DNA of 64,000 bases from Kryptolebias marmoratus (GCF_001649575.2 NC_051431.1:16774173-16838172); one strand, 5' to 3'; positions 26,301 to 41,300 are shown, counted from the stretch's first letter. Numbers and translations: made by a program. Notes: generated by a model from the sequence alone, not told the origin.

Positions 26301-29300
26301 ACGAGCGGGTGAACAGTTTCTGGGCAGCCAACGTGCCGCCAAGTGAAGCTTTGATGCCCTCCAGCAGCAGCGAGGAGAGACGGCGCTTCATCTGCAACAA
26401 ATATCGCCAGGGCAAATACAGGAAGTACCACGCTCTGTACGGTAACCAGAAGGAGCTCAACAACGTGAGTCCAGATACCTGACTGGAGGGTCTGCTTGTG
26501 TTTTTACTCTATGTAGAAAAAAAAAGCATTTTGAATGCATTTTTTACTAATAACAGGAAGATTTGAATCCATTCAAGTCTAAAGTAGGGAAATAATATTC
26601 AGCTAAATTGTATTTTCTTCCCATTATAATGACTTAAAATGGATTTATTTGCTTCCTGCTTTACTTTGCACTGCAATGCAGCATCGGCTGTTCTTTTTTC
26701 ACACAGTTTCCAAGCTCCTAATGAAATGTCTGTGTGACAACACCAAAGCGTTCTTATTAATCTGTTTTTAGAGCTTCTTTTGCAGCTGAATTGAAGGTGA
26801 GGTTTTGTCTCCACTCTTCTTATTTTCTATAGAATCTGTGGAGATTTATTTTATACACACATAACCGCTGAAGAAAGCATTTAAAGTTTATCTCAGCCAT
26901 TCGGAGCTGCACTCACAAAAACCCACGCACAGATAAACACTCAGCAAACTGTTAGAGCAACACAGCGTTGTTCAGAAATAATTAAAGTTTCATTAGCTGC
27001 AGTTTAGCCTGGATAATGGATGATTGTTTAACATTTTTTGCGCTGTCTTGTGTTAAACTAGTCTATTAAAACGCTCCAACACACATAAATGCTGAGTAAT
27101 GTATAGCTGGATGGTTAACCATTCATCTTTCTGCCATAATGTCTCTGTAAACCCTGCGTTAAATTATTGTTTTATTCAAGTTTTTAGAGGCCTAGAGAGA
27201 TTTGTAATAACACCAAAATTAATTCACTGTTTTTGGAGGTGATATGTATAAACTCAGCTCTGAACTTTCCTAATCTGAGATTTAAAAAGTACAGCAGGAT
27301 TTAAATGTAAAGTGAGAGAAGGGACATTTATTACTCTGGCCTATAGGAGTGAAATACTTTTACTATGTAAATCTAAACTGCTTATTTAGTAAAATATTTG
27401 CAAACCAAAGTAGCTCAAATAAAGTGACAAGCCTATGTATAATCAGGGTTTTTGAATTTGTTTCACAAACTACTTGCGTATCTAGTTTAGTTTACTGTAT
27501 TTACTGTATTTTTCGGACTATAAGGCGCACTTAAAAGCCTTCCTTTTTTTCTCAAAAAATGACAGTGTGCCTTATAATCCGGAGCGCCTTATATATGGAA
27601 GAAGTCGTGATGTTTTTGGTGAACACCGCTCGCAGCATTAAGGCTCAGTTATAGTCACGCAGGGCTCCGCACACGGCGGTGGAGGCGTTTACACTTGACG
27701 CCGACGTCGGTGCAGTATCCTTCGGTGAGTTTTGAACAGTTTGATTATCTTTGTGATCTCTCATAGAGGGATCATATAAATGCTGATACAGGCAAACCAG
27801 CTCCGCTAGAGCACCGAAATCGTCTATTGTGAATGGAGCGTGGTATGCGGTCCATGTAAAGTTACAAAAATTGGGAGGTGCACAACGATGCACCTTATAG
27901 TCCAGTGCGCTTCATATATGACAAAAACTCAAAAATGGATCATTCATTGACGATGCGTCTTATAATCCAGTGTGCCCTATAATGCGGAAAATACGGTACT
28001 CGTTTTGTCCGGCTCTAGTAGTTTTCTAACAGAAACTCTGACTCAGCGGTTTCCTACAAGGTCACAGGTTTAACAGTAACTCACCTTTAAGGTTCTCAGG
28101 TGTATTCACAGAGCACCTGCACCTGTACTTCCTCATCCAGGACATGAATGAGGTGGTTCATGTATGTCCTGAGTCACTATCCAGTGGTTCAGGAGATACT
28201 TTGCTATTGCTACAAACGAACAAACGCACACACACACACATTTGAGTAATCCTAATCCATAGAACTGACATTCATAGTTGGTGTAATATTGTTGCATGAT
28301 AGAAACTCGCTCCTGTGTATCACTGCCCTGCTTCTTAGCTCTGTGAAACATAGTTTAGCTCAAGTGTTGCAAGACAACCATCTCGATGTAACAGCCTTGT
28401 CTCTTCGTCTTTATCAGTCTGAGGAATGATTTCCTGACCCTTAAATTCTGCCATGGGATATTTTGGTTCATCCCGAAAATGTTGCTTTGCTGTGCTCAGT
28501 GTTATGTGGTTTTAAAAAAAAAAGTCATTTAATAGCCTCTTAACCCACTTCCAGTCACAATGAGCACAGCTCACAGATCCTCTGAGTGTGTTAGTGAGTC
28601 ACATTTAAGACCAGACTGTGTTGCTGTTTCTTCTCCCTGAACCGTGTGTGTGTGTGTCACTGTTTGGAATGTTTAAAGGCAGGTTAAGGAAGCTTAAGTG
28701 TGTGTCTTTTTTTGTTTTGTTTTCTTTCCCAGGAGCTAGTTCTCCTTCTGATTTGCTGACTCTTCTCTGGATTTCACAGATCTCTTAGAATTTCAGATTT
28801 TAAAGGTGGTTCCCAGAAGTGTTGACACCTCTACTCTGCTCTACTTTTATCCCCTTATTAAAATACTTGCGATTCTCCAGCTGAGCTCATTACGTTTCTT
28901 CTTGGGTGTGTCTAAAGAAATCCAAGGCAGCTGATTTATTTGTGTCAACACAACACAAGAGATTGGTAAAAAAAAAAAAAAAATGGCAGTGCTCAAGAAT
29001 AGGTTTGTGTTTTGAATTCAGGTTAATTATTCTATTCATGGCTTTTTAATCCTATCTGCAGTTTGTCATTTTGTTTATTTTTCCTTCTTTCCTGAGTGTG
29101 ACATCATTACTCTCTGATTTAAATGGAATGTGCGGTAACTCCTCCTCCTCTCCTCCTCCTCCTCCTCCTCCTCTACTCCTCCTTCTGTCCTCATTGTTTG
29201 GCTGTGACTGCTGAAGAAAGCTGATCTCTTCACTCTTGGATTTTTGTTTCTTTCAGTGTAAGTTTCTTATAAACTTTCTGTCTGAGTAAAGGTTCATAAA

Positions 29301-32300
29301 TTCGGCGGGTTTCTTTTTTTTTACATTTTGAACTTTGTGTCTGTTGTCATTAATACTGAGTAAAGTTTGACAGGAACTGAAAACCTGAAGGTAAGGCTGC
29401 GTGTGTCTGTAGGACAGGGTAGTGAAAATATTTTTTGGTGCGGCTGCATCTCTGTTTTCGTTCAGGCTTAGGTTAGTAAAAGAATGTGTTTGTTCTAACG
29501 AGGGTAGGTTTGAGCTTGCATGGCGATGCGTTCATGGACTTTGGATGCCTGGTTGTGATCTCAGCAAAACTGCACAAACACATACTTGTGTTGCACAGTT
29601 TTGTATCAGGGCTACTGTCATGTGTGTCCATGTTTGAAATGATTGTTTGTGTGTGTGTTCCTCACTGGAGTGGGCTGGACTGTGTTAACATCCATAATCA
29701 TGTGCCTGTGTGGGCATGCTTTTGTGCCTTTGTTTGTATTTATTTGTTTTTCTGTCCATGTGTTTGCTGTGCTCTATTAAGCTCAAATATGTCATGAGCA
29801 CATTGGCTCTAAAAAGCTTTTTTTTTTTTTCACTCTCTCTATTCACTGGCACTGATTGATTTCCAGCTCAATAAAGAGCTTTTATTTCCTGCAGCTATTC
29901 ACAGATAAAGTTATCTGAGGGACGAAAGAAAACAAAACGCTTTGACTTCTTTGATCAAGGAACTATTTGGACAGAAGAGACAGCTCTAGCAGAACCAGAT
30001 TCTTGGAGGAAGATCGTCCGCCTAGACCAGTTAGGTGATGGGACACAAAGACGGAAAGCTGGAAAGGTAAAGAAATGTCGGACAGGTTGGTCTAGTCAAT
30101 TACGGTAGATCAGAGAGAGAGAGAGAGAGAGAAAACCGGAAATAGCTTCGGAATGATTCACGGAGTGGAAAAAAAACCCCAGCTATGTATTTAATGCCCA
30201 AAATTATGATAAAAAATGCATTGAGAGTTGGGTAGCAGCGTGATCATGTCTGCACATGATCACCCTGGAGACGTTCTGGCGAATCTGCAGACTGTTCGGT
30301 CCAGATTTTCCCCTCCCGTTTCTGGTCACACATGTACTTCACAGCTGCAGATATATTTTTTTATTTTGTTCTGTTGGAGATGGGCCCTCACAACTGGAAA
30401 TTGGAAGGGAGGTATGTGGGGGAGGCAAGACGTGATGCAGAAAGTTAGGTTGAGGGGAAAAGCTGTGTTTTCTTTACAACATCTCAGCAAAGGAGGCTTC
30501 TGGTTGTGCTGATTGAGGGGAAAATTGCCACAAAATGCTCATGTTGTTTCTCTAGAACATCTCTAGGACACTTATGGACAGCGGTGCATGTCTCATTAGC
30601 GCATAAACATGTAAACCAGCGTGATATTTGCGTTTTAGGCATATGGGAAGGTTTTTTTAATCTAACACAACCTGGGAAGGAAACCAACGCTTTGCCTGTA
30701 CTTTAGGAAACGCCATGAACCACAAATAAGATAATTAAAAGAGCTATTAGACAACAGAAAACTCTGTTAGGAATATATAATTGCATAGGGATCTTTAAAA
30801 TATGATAGTTTGGTTATCACAGCTTATTAAAAGGATTTTATTTCATTCTTAATTTTTAAAAGGAGCCAATGAAGAGAAGCAAAAAACTGGAAAAAGCTGC
30901 TAAAACTCGAGCCGCATCCTTTTGGATGAGCAGAAATCTTTTCAGAGAGCTGCCTTGTTATCCTGATCATGAGGAAGCTGACGAACAGCTCGACTTTAAC
31001 ATTCATATTTCCTTCAAAAATAGAAAATAACTTTGCACAATCGACCCCAAATGACCAAAGTCCCACATTCTGCATTTTTTTCTTTTCTTAGAGGGACACA
31101 CGCTGGTTTTGTCACCAGTGAGTTGAGTCAAATGACAGCCGTTCATGGGGCCGGCTTCCTCTGTGGTGAGCTGTTATCTTACGCTTTCCAAAGCCCTGCT
31201 GAAATGGCGACATGCCGCGCTGTCCAGCTATGGCTTTGTGGGAACGCGAAGATGGAAATGAGCGCACGAACGTGCTGTCAGTGAAATGTCTGGTACTTTA
31301 CGAAGCGTATGAAGTTCTCACTAAGCGAGGTTATCTTTTACACAGGTTCCAACTTCCTGTTAGGGGCAGTTATCAGAAGTCGGGCTGATATTATCTGGTT
31401 CCTTTTAGAGAGCAAAGGTTTTTGTAGATAAGACTGGGGAAAAAGAATAGCTTTACAACGGGAAGGCCACATTAGTCTTTGGTTAACAATAACAACACCA
31501 GGTTGTCTTATTTACTGCTGTAGTTTGACTGTGTTGGTGGCCGTCAGAGTGTTATTGATATTTGTTTAGCAAGCTGACGGCAAGAGGCTTTAAAAAGGTT
31601 TTTTATCGGTTTTATTCTTGTTCTTTTGGATTTTTGTGAAAGGACGCACCTAAACGACAAAACTTCTCCTCTGTAGAACTTTTCTTGCTTCCTCCAGTTC
31701 AGCCCCCTCATTTTCTCATTCACTCTGTGGGACTTGAGACAATAAATCCTTTCTGTATTCAGATCAGCCTGAGATGCAGTCTGCCGCCTTGTTTATTTCC
31801 CAGTTTTGAACCCAGTCTTTTCAGTTCCACTAACTTATTTTTCTGTCTCTCTCTGCTTTTAATCTCTTTGGGTTTTCTCCTCCCTTCTGTAAAATCCCTT
31901 CCTGGTGATGTAACGATGAAACGTGTGTACGTCTGCTCTTTCTCATCTGGATTTAATATGTGAACATGTACATGCGACAGTCTGGGGTGGAGTTTCGGCA
32001 CAACGTGCGCTGAAAATCTCCACGGCAGAGACTTTGTGTCCGTGTGTCCATAGGTTGAGCTTCCAGCCAAGTGTAATCAGCCTCTGATGGACGTGCCCGG
32101 CTGAAACGCTTTCATCTTGTTTTCACAATATTTTCTTTCTTCCGTTTCCCCTCATCCCTTTTTTTTCCCCCCTCCCAACTTTGGCCCATGTTACAGCGAA
32201 GGGCAGATGGAGGGCTGTGATTTTTAGACACACCCAGATAAAATCTCTCTCTGTCTCCGTGTCTCTCTGAGGAACTTGGCTGAGATTCTTGTATTCCCCT

Positions 32301-35300
32301 CTCATCTCTTCTCTCCCTGTTATTCCATCGCTCCCTTTTCACAGGCAGCAGATGTTGAAGGGTGAGGCCTTTTAAACTCTCAAACAACTCATTTCCTCAA
32401 TGTGCTTTGTTCCGATTGGTCCGTGTCACTCGGTCAGAGGGAACATGCTTGCTTTTCTTTTACCGCAGCACACTGACCTACATAGATTGCGTTCACATGT
32501 GGGTTCAGCAGGATGGGGTCGTAGCAGTTTGCCATAAAATAACAAAATGTCACATGGATCTGTACATTAAGTTCTTGTTTGTGAAACAGAATGTCCTCAT
32601 GGTTAAAATGTGTAGCATTTTTACATCTGTAGGTCTGTAGTAGAATATATAACAGCCTGCACGGATTGATTAGAAATATTGATGTTTCTGGACCATACTA
32701 AATTCACCCAGTGCTGCTTTACAGACTTGATGGTCAGAGTGAGGGGAAAAAAACATGGAAGTCATCAAAATAAGCAGCTTTATTTTCTCTTGTGAAATAG
32801 GCTAAATTTATCAGGGATTACAGGATGTTGTTCCTTATTTCTTCTCTACAGAGTCCCAGTGGTTATATAAATGTAAAAATGCATCAAATTGTCTTGAATG
32901 CTCCCCGAGGGAATCCTGCATTTGTGTTTCCATTAAAGGTTAACGAGTTGAGTTTGTTTTGGCTTTATTTCTGTTACTGCCAAACATCGCTTGTTCATCT
33001 CCTTTATCACCCAGAGCCACTTTCAGGCCTGACGTAAACCTTACATTAAAACGTCTGTTTGTGTTTCTATTTAATGTGTTTTAGCGTCGTCTAATTTAAA
33101 GTTTTCTCAATTTAGAGCCTTTGTCAGATCTGTCTTTGTTCAAACATTAGTCCACAACTGATATTAATGTCATACTTATGACATCTTGGGTTGTTGGGTT
33201 ACTTAACTTAATTACTTAACAGATAATCGAGGGATTGTATGGAAGAGGAGGGGAAACAAAACAAGTCACTGTCAGTGCCATCCACTCCACTGATCAGCAC
33301 TTCATGTATTGAGTCAGCCTATAGATAAAAACTTAGCTTCTGCTCATTACAGATGGACTAACCAAGCACTGTAGGGTTCATACGGCTCACACTGTGATTT
33401 ACAGCACAGGAATGTCCGTGTGGACGTCTTCAGACGGCAGGCCGCAGCTGTTTGTTCGGAGCTGTGCGAAACAAAGCAAAGCAGTTTGCCTCGGCGACTT
33501 CTGTGTGTGTTGTGGGAGTTTCTTGTGCAACTTTAATCTGTGTTAATTGGTTTGTTTGTTTGGATGTGTGTCGGGGCTCAGTGGAGCTTAACTAGAGGAG
33601 GGGTGCAGTTTGTGTGTGACGGAGTGTTGTGGAATTTCTCGACCAGACTTAAAAAAAAAACAAAAAAAAAACTTCTTGGTTTTAACACAATACAGACGTG
33701 TGTGTGTGTTTGCATGAATCAGAATCAAGTTCCCCTCTTCTTTAAAAAAAAAAAACTGCACATCTTTTCCACAGTTTCAACTTTGTCAGGATTCTGCGTT
33801 TCCACCTTCTCCTTTCTTTATTTTAAGGTTTAAAGTCCTTTCTGTGCAGCTGTACTCCCAAGCCCTTATTGTTAGTAGTAGTGTCACAAACACACAAACA
33901 CACACACACACACACACACACACATCTGTTTTTGTTCGTCATAATAATATAAAACCAATATTAATGCTAATCCATCATAGCTACCAAAACAGTCGTTTAA
34001 TGTTCGTGTGGGAAAACCTTCTTTGTTGTGGTGTTTTGATGTTAGTGATTGTTGTTTTCTCTTGATTTTAGTACTTCTCAGACTAGTTTAACTTACTTTT
34101 CTCTTGGATCTTTGTTTTTGTTTTTTAGTTTAGAAAGCAGTAATTACTAAAGGTCTTCAGACATTCACGTTGTTAAATGAGCTTCTTGTAGATTTTTCTA
34201 AGCATTTACAAGTTTGTACAAGACTTAAAACACATTACTGCGCTTTATTGGTTGTTCTGTCTCAGAGTTTAATGTAAGTAAGCTCCACGTTTACAATTTA
34301 AGTCCAAAATAATCCACCATTTACTTTTTGTTGGAATAGTACGGTACACATTTTGGCATTAGAAGGCATGTAAATATTATTTGTGCTTCGAAACTGCAAA
34401 TATCAGTGTTAACATCACTTCTTTACTGCTGTAGAGCTTGTTAAGTGTGTTCTGTCTACGTTTGTGAAGTTTAGTGTCTCAGTCATTTAGGTCACAGTAG
34501 TCCCAACACTGAAAAAAAAAAACTGTACCTAATGATTTTGACTAGACGGTACATGCAGGTGCAACATAGTAAGACTCGTTGCAGACGTTCTCCGAAGCGA
34601 CCTGTTTTTCACTGTGTCTTCTCCTCCCCAGGCCCTCTGCATAAATGTGCAGTGCAGCGATCTGCTGGAGACGCTGAGCCTGATTTTCTGCGGCGCAGAA
34701 GTGAATTGCCCGACTGGTATGGAAAGTTGTCCCACCCTTGAAAACATCGCCAGCTCACATTCGCAACCGCTGCAGGCCGAACTAATCAGACATAACCTCA
34801 ACACAGGTACGCCATCCGTGCGCTCGGGGAAGGTTGGGTCTGAAGAATCACTTCTGCTTTTGTTTTTGTCTGTGCTTAGGTTAGAATTGAAAAAGGGTTT
34901 TTAGGAAACCTCAACAGAAATCAGCTCTGTAAGAAACAAGCTGCTAATTGCCTTCTGCATTGTAGCTTCAAGGTTGGATCACTATTAGTTTTATATGATG
35001 ATATATGAATATATTATTGTTATTCCTTCAGTTTCTATTATGCCTGATCTTGTGACATTGACAGTTTCCAAATAATTACATGGAAAAAGTAGCATTTTCT
35101 GTGCTGATGTTATATCTCTTTGTCTTTTCATTGCCTCTGTGTCACCCTGCAGTGGCAGAAGAGGGAGTTGGGCTGTTTTCTTTGTGCTGCATTCCGAAAC
35201 ACATGATCAACAGGTTCGGTCTGTTGAGTCGTCGAAGTCATTAGCATTTTTTTCTTTTTCTTCCGTAGAGCTGCCACAGTTACCAGTGGACAGTGGCATG

Positions 35301-38300
35301 GATCTGCAACATTACCAGCCGTCACCTTGTGTGTCTTACAATGGCTTCCTGTCCAAAACCGCATCCATGACTCGAGCGGTCACAGAATGCAAGCCCAAAG
35401 AAGGTACGTGGAAAAACTGTAGCGCTAATGCTCGCTCTTCCTGCAAGTATTAAACAGGATTTATCTTGAATAAACTGTCTTGTAAAGTTATATCTTACCT
35501 CACTGCTAACATGATAATTGCATAATAAACGCCTGCTTTTTTCCCCCATCTGCTCAGAGTTCAGTCGGCGTTGGTGCACGTTAAACGATGGCATCTTCAG
35601 CTACTATGAAAGTGACAAGAACGCCAACCCTAACGGGGTGATAAAGGCGTCAGAGATGGTCTGTTTGGCTGTCATCCCATCCAAGAAACATGGGTATTCA
35701 CGCATGCACATAAGTCTGTTTTCCACTCACTTAAAGCAATATATGATCATATTTGAAGTGATATACTGTTAAATAGTTATAATAATCTGTGATACTATGC
35801 TCTGCACAAATATATTTGTGTAGTAACACGGATGTTACTTGGTTACAAAAACAGCAACAAACTAAACAAATGGTTTCATACAAAATGGTAGAGGTTAATA
35901 TCAGCGATTTTTCTCACCAGTATGTTTTTTGAGGGAGCTGTTTCATGAACTTGAAAAATGAAAAAAAAGGCCCTTGTTTGGTTAACCATTAGCCTTGCCT
36001 GGATGAAGACTTTTGCCCTTTTTTCCACACGCTATACTCTGACGAGGAGGTACTACTGAGAACTGTTTCACAGAACACCACTTCAGAAATGACTAGACTG
36101 TCCCTTTGGTTATCTTTTATTTTACAAGGCTTTATAGAATGCAACTAAACACTTTAACATGTTACTCAACCTTCTGTTTTGCCTTCACTCACTCTTTCTC
36201 GATCTCCTTTCAACCCCAGGTTCGAGCATACCTTTGAAGTGTACTCTGAAAACGAGCGACTTTATCTGTTTGGCACTGATGATGCAGACGGCCACAAGGA
36301 GTGGGTCAAGTGCCTCGCCAAGGTAACGCCATTTTCTCCGTCCTCAGGCGAGCAAATCATGGTGTACAGTGAGCTTGTCGTTTTTTATTTTTAGTGAAAT
36401 TGGAGAGTTCATTAAGGATTGTAGAAGGAAATATTCCAGATATTTAGAGAGAAAATGCCATGTTGTTGTTACAAAAGAGCCGTCTATTGCATGAAACAAC
36501 ACGGCTAGTTCTGGATGGTTTCTTACAGAACTGTCCAAGTAAAGACGAAACATGACAGGAAACAAACATCAGCTCCTGCATGTTAATATTATGAACATTA
36601 TAACCTGAGTCAGAGTTTCTTTTCACTCTATCTTCCTACCATTGATGTATTTCACCAATATATATACCAGTGTTGTTTTTTTCCCCCACAGAGCTTCATC
36701 CCAACCTCCGCAGAGCCTCTGCTGCGCCTTAGTTTCGATCGGATTGGACGGCTGAAGTGCAAAGACGGCTTGAACCTCCAGCAGTCCAAGGTGGGGTGGT
36801 TCGCTCTTGTAGGCTCCACGCTTCACTTCTACCTGGAGGGCAGTAAGGGAGAGGAGATCCACCTGCGCAGAGTGAATGAACTTTGTGAGTGACCGGCTTA
36901 AAGACAAATCCTTGCAAAGGTCCTTGCTCCATGCGTGCACAATAATAATTACTGTATTTTTTAATTTTATAGCAATACAGCAAGACAGTGAAGTGTTGGT
37001 TCTTGTGGAGAGGGGAAGGTGAGACGCATGAATAACAACATTCGTCATTTTGCTAAAGTTTACCTCACTGAATTATCCATTTGTTCTGCTCGTTTTTGTA
37101 ATTCACTCTAAAATATATAAAACTGTTTAACCTGAAATACTGACAAAAATTTGATTAGTTAATTTGCTTAAAAAAGGAATTTTTTTTAATGTTAAAAGTG
37201 ATTAGTTTGGATCATTTAAAGTAGTGTCCTGTGGAAAAATAAAGAACAAATAATGTCTAAAGTGTAGTTGATCTCTCTTTGAATGACCTCCGATTGGGGG
37301 AGGAGAGTTTAACTCTGACTGGACTGATGAGCTAGCAGCTAGTCAGAACAGAGAGAAGACCAAAGTGGATTGATATCATCTAAAACTCTAATCTTAAAAA
37401 TGTCATACTGGTTCTTGACAACGTCATTAAAAAAGAACAAATTTACATTGCTGTTATTTTTGCATTACATGATTGCTTACCTTGAATTCTGTAGTAATAG
37501 GCGAGCCAAAACAGCAGCTGTAACAGCTAGCTGTAGCTGTGTGATTGATGTGTGGCGTAGCTCTGTGTGTGTGGGTGTGTGTGTGAGTACGGCGCGACAA
37601 AGCTACTTCTACTTTGACACCATGTGTAGCGAGGTTCTCATCAAAACGGAACCTTCAAGTGTTGCTCTGCTAAACGGATGAGGGAAGAAGTTGTTATAAA
37701 ACTTTACTTGTAAGATGCAAAAGAACAGAGGTATGTGTGTGTGTGCGTGTGCACGCACAGCTGTTCCAACCTTGAAGCCCTTTTTGTGTCTTCATGTGCA
37801 TATGTCGGTCAGTTCAGTCAGAATGAAACTTTCTTTCTCCAAACCGAGGTCATTCAAAGACCCATTTCCACCGTGTAGGATGATAACCTTTTGTAATCTT
37901 TCCTCAAAACCTCATTTCAAAAGTTTTCAACCATCACTTTAATCTAGTTTTGTTTTGTGTTATGTTTTAGACAGAAAAAGCTACACTTGTGTCTTAAGTG
38001 ATATACAGAGCAGGATATGGTGATGCGTTACTTACTGTACCTCCACACTCAAACAGTTTTATAAAAGATACTTTTAAGAATAATTTAGTTATTAACGGGC
38101 AAACATTTCAGTGATTCTCACCTGCTTTCTTCACCATATTTTTTTTTCTCCCGATCTTGTCTTTTTTGTGTGTACTTCTATCGCTCTGTAGAACACTGTA
38201 TATCGAGGGAGAGCGGAAGCTGGACTTTGCCGGCTGGTGCGGCGCCATCCAGGCCGCAGGGATGAGTGGCGGGGACACGCTGAGCCAGCAGCAGCTCACA

Positions 38301-41300
38301 GAGACCGACGTCCCCGTCATCGTGCTCAGCTGCATCGACTACATCACGCAGTGCGGTAAGAAGGTCCCCAGAGACGGATGCAAGCTAACGTTTTGTGGAA
38401 ATCCTGGATCGGCGTGTCCTCTGAGTGTCTGAGGGCTCACGTGACCGAAACAGGAGGAGGTCTGGGTGGGAGAGAGAGAGACAACAAAGCAGGCTCTGTT
38501 CCTCCTCCGTTTCAGTCTTTGCTCCTTTTGGAATTTTCTTTCCCCTCTGATTTGCGTTTTAAATTTCACTTCTCATTTCTTATTTCTCTTCTCAGCCTCC
38601 ATCATGGGGGAACTCCCNNNNNNNNNNNNNNNNNNNNNNNNNNNNNNNNNNNNNNNNNNNNNNNNNNNNCCCCCCCCCCCCCACACACACACACACACAC
38701 ACACTCCAGGTCCAGCATTTATCTACATGCTGTGACTAATGTAATCATCCCTCACCATGTGATCAAGTGCTGCATGTTTATTTATTGTTTCCACACACTT
38801 CTTGTGCTCCTAGTCACCCAGAACAAAATGTAATTACTTCCACTGCAGGTCATTTGGAAAATGGGTTTCCTTGTTAAATAAAAAAAAAGAATAAAAAAAG
38901 ACCAACACATTTGATAGAAACAGACCTGTAAAGAGCCAGACACTTTTTAAGATCAACTATAAAGCTTGAAAGCTCAAAGATGGGTTTATTTTTTGTTCAC
39001 ATGTGTTGTTTTTTACTGCATTTCCATTTCCAGCCAACTTCTGAGTTTTAATGTAAGAGGATTTCATTAGATGCTGGTTAGACTCAACAGTAAGAAATAA
39101 TAATATAATGCAGTATTGTGGAATCAGTGGTTATTATTTTAATCTATGCAGGATCATACTTCCCCTTTGTGTGTGAAAGAAAAGAGAAGTGTTTGAGGGT
39201 GCTCTGTGTACCTATTAAAACTGTTAAAACACAGGCATTAAAGTGGATGATATGCAATCCTTTAAGATATGTCAAGTTTTTGTTTGTTGTTGTTGTTTTT
39301 TTAAGGTTTGATGTCAGAAGGAATTTATCGCAAGAGTGGTGTGAATTCCCGCGTGGCAGCTCTGTGCGACAGATTCCGCCAAGACGCTCGCAGTCTTCGC
39401 CTGAAGGAAGGAGAGCATCAGGTGGACGACGTCTCCAACGCGCTCAAACGCTTCTTCAGGGAGTTAGAAGAGGGACTGTTTACATCGAAGGACGCCAAGA
39501 CGTGGCTCAGTGTCACTGGTGAGACGCTCAGATCTCGTTCGCATTTAGCTTATGGATCCTGCGCGGGATGGAATTATTCCCAAAACCGCTCTGAAGACAA
39601 TTTAGGGAATGTTTTTACTCTTAAAAGTTGTCCCGATAGGTTTGGATTGTGTTGTTGGGCGTCAGAACGTTTGTGAAAGCTCTGATAATAAGACAAGATA
39701 AGATAAAACTTTATTGTCCACAAATGTGGAAATTTTCCTTCGGCTCTCCAGCCATAAATTAAAACACATTCATACAATCAAAATATCAACAGTTAGTGCT
39801 TAAAATAAAACACTCTGCATGCCATAGGTGAACATTATCATTTGGTTTGGTTAAGAATAGTTATTGTGCTCGGGACAAAAGACTTCTTAGGGATCCTCTA
39901 ACGCCTTCCTGAGCTCAGAGATTCAAACTGACAGAAAAGAGGATGGATGCTAGCTGCTAAAATATTTCTGCAAACACTTCAGTCAGAGCTTTTTGTGGTT
40001 TCCCCATCATTTTACCTGCTATCGAAACAACTCAAAAATCAGTCAGGAGATAAATTTGCTGCTCCTTTGTGACCCAAAACCTGAACACCTTTCTTTTTTT
40101 ATTTGTTTGTTTGTTTTTTATAACTTGCTGCAATGAAAAGCAGGCAATAATGTAACTTCCTGTGTGTGTATGGGTGTGTGTGTTTGTTTGTTTGTTAGTT
40201 AGCAAACTATATATCATAAACTACTGGATGGATTTTAATAAAAGTCTTAGAAAATAATCCTTGGATGTATATTTAAACACCTTTAACTCTTGGAGTCAAC
40301 CAAATTGCTAATTGACTTTTGCAGCTACTAATGGCCACTCGGCCAGTTTTACAGATACTGAGCTAAAATCTGGTGTAGTAGTAGCTGACAATCATCCCCA
40401 GCACATACTCTGAGCACCAACAGATCAAGATCTTTGTTTAAACCTTATAAAACAGTAGGCAGTATGCCTTTTTTTCCAAAGACTGCTAGTTTCATATATT
40501 TCTGTTTTTTCTTCTTCTCATTGTTTTGTACTCCAGGCATTCAGGATGAAAACGAAAAAATCAGACAGTACAAGCGCCTGCTGGACAGACTTCCTCGTGT
40601 CAACAAGGCTACACTACAAGCTCTTATCAACCACCTCTACTGGTAAGAAGCTGACGCACACCGACTGACCTCGCTGCGTATCTCTGCGTGCACACACACT
40701 TACTTCTTGCTCTCTGTGCTTCAGCGTGCAGCGTTACTCCGAGCTGAACCAGATGAACCTCCACAACCTGGCCATAGTGTTCGGCCCCACTCTGTTCCAA
40801 ACCGATGGGAAGGACTACACGGCTGGTCGCGCCATTGAGGACCTCATACAGCACTACACACTCATCTTTGAGGTCGGTCTGTCACACGGGAGGACATTTT
40901 TATAGCCATCGTCAAATTGTGTATCCCAAGAGAGACCACCTCCAAATGAGGATCAGGATTTCTGAATGAAAAAAAAAAAATTACAGAGTGCATTAATCAC
41001 AAGGGTTTTAAAATGATGGTTGATGCCTCGTTTGAGTGAATGAATGAGTCCGTTCTGGTTTTGTAGGTGAGTGAACAGCAGCTAAACCGGCAGCTGGACG
41101 AGATCAAAGCCATCATTGACCTGCGAAACACACACACCACAAAATTCCCTGTGAGTCACACACACTTAAAACAAAAACACAATTTAAGCCTTTCTTTTAA
41201 ACATTGAATGTTTTAAAGACTTTACCAGCTTTTCTCTGGGTTGAACTACTTTATTGTTAGGAACTACAGCCTTTCTTTTTCCAAAGTCTGGTGTAGTTGT

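Larger units (their letters stand above)
26465..34631. other. ARAP1 intron 12 (largest, 8.2 kb)
   Basis: Holds a Tigger-like element (27502-27998), a partial family A copy ending in CA repeats (28180-28240), a CTC-rich tract (29140-29186), the exon-like block 29895-30066, a GA tract (30113-30132), an interspersed repeat fragment (30845-31010) and a CA microsatellite (33899-33924). The rest shows only short ORFs. Confidence 0.6.
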
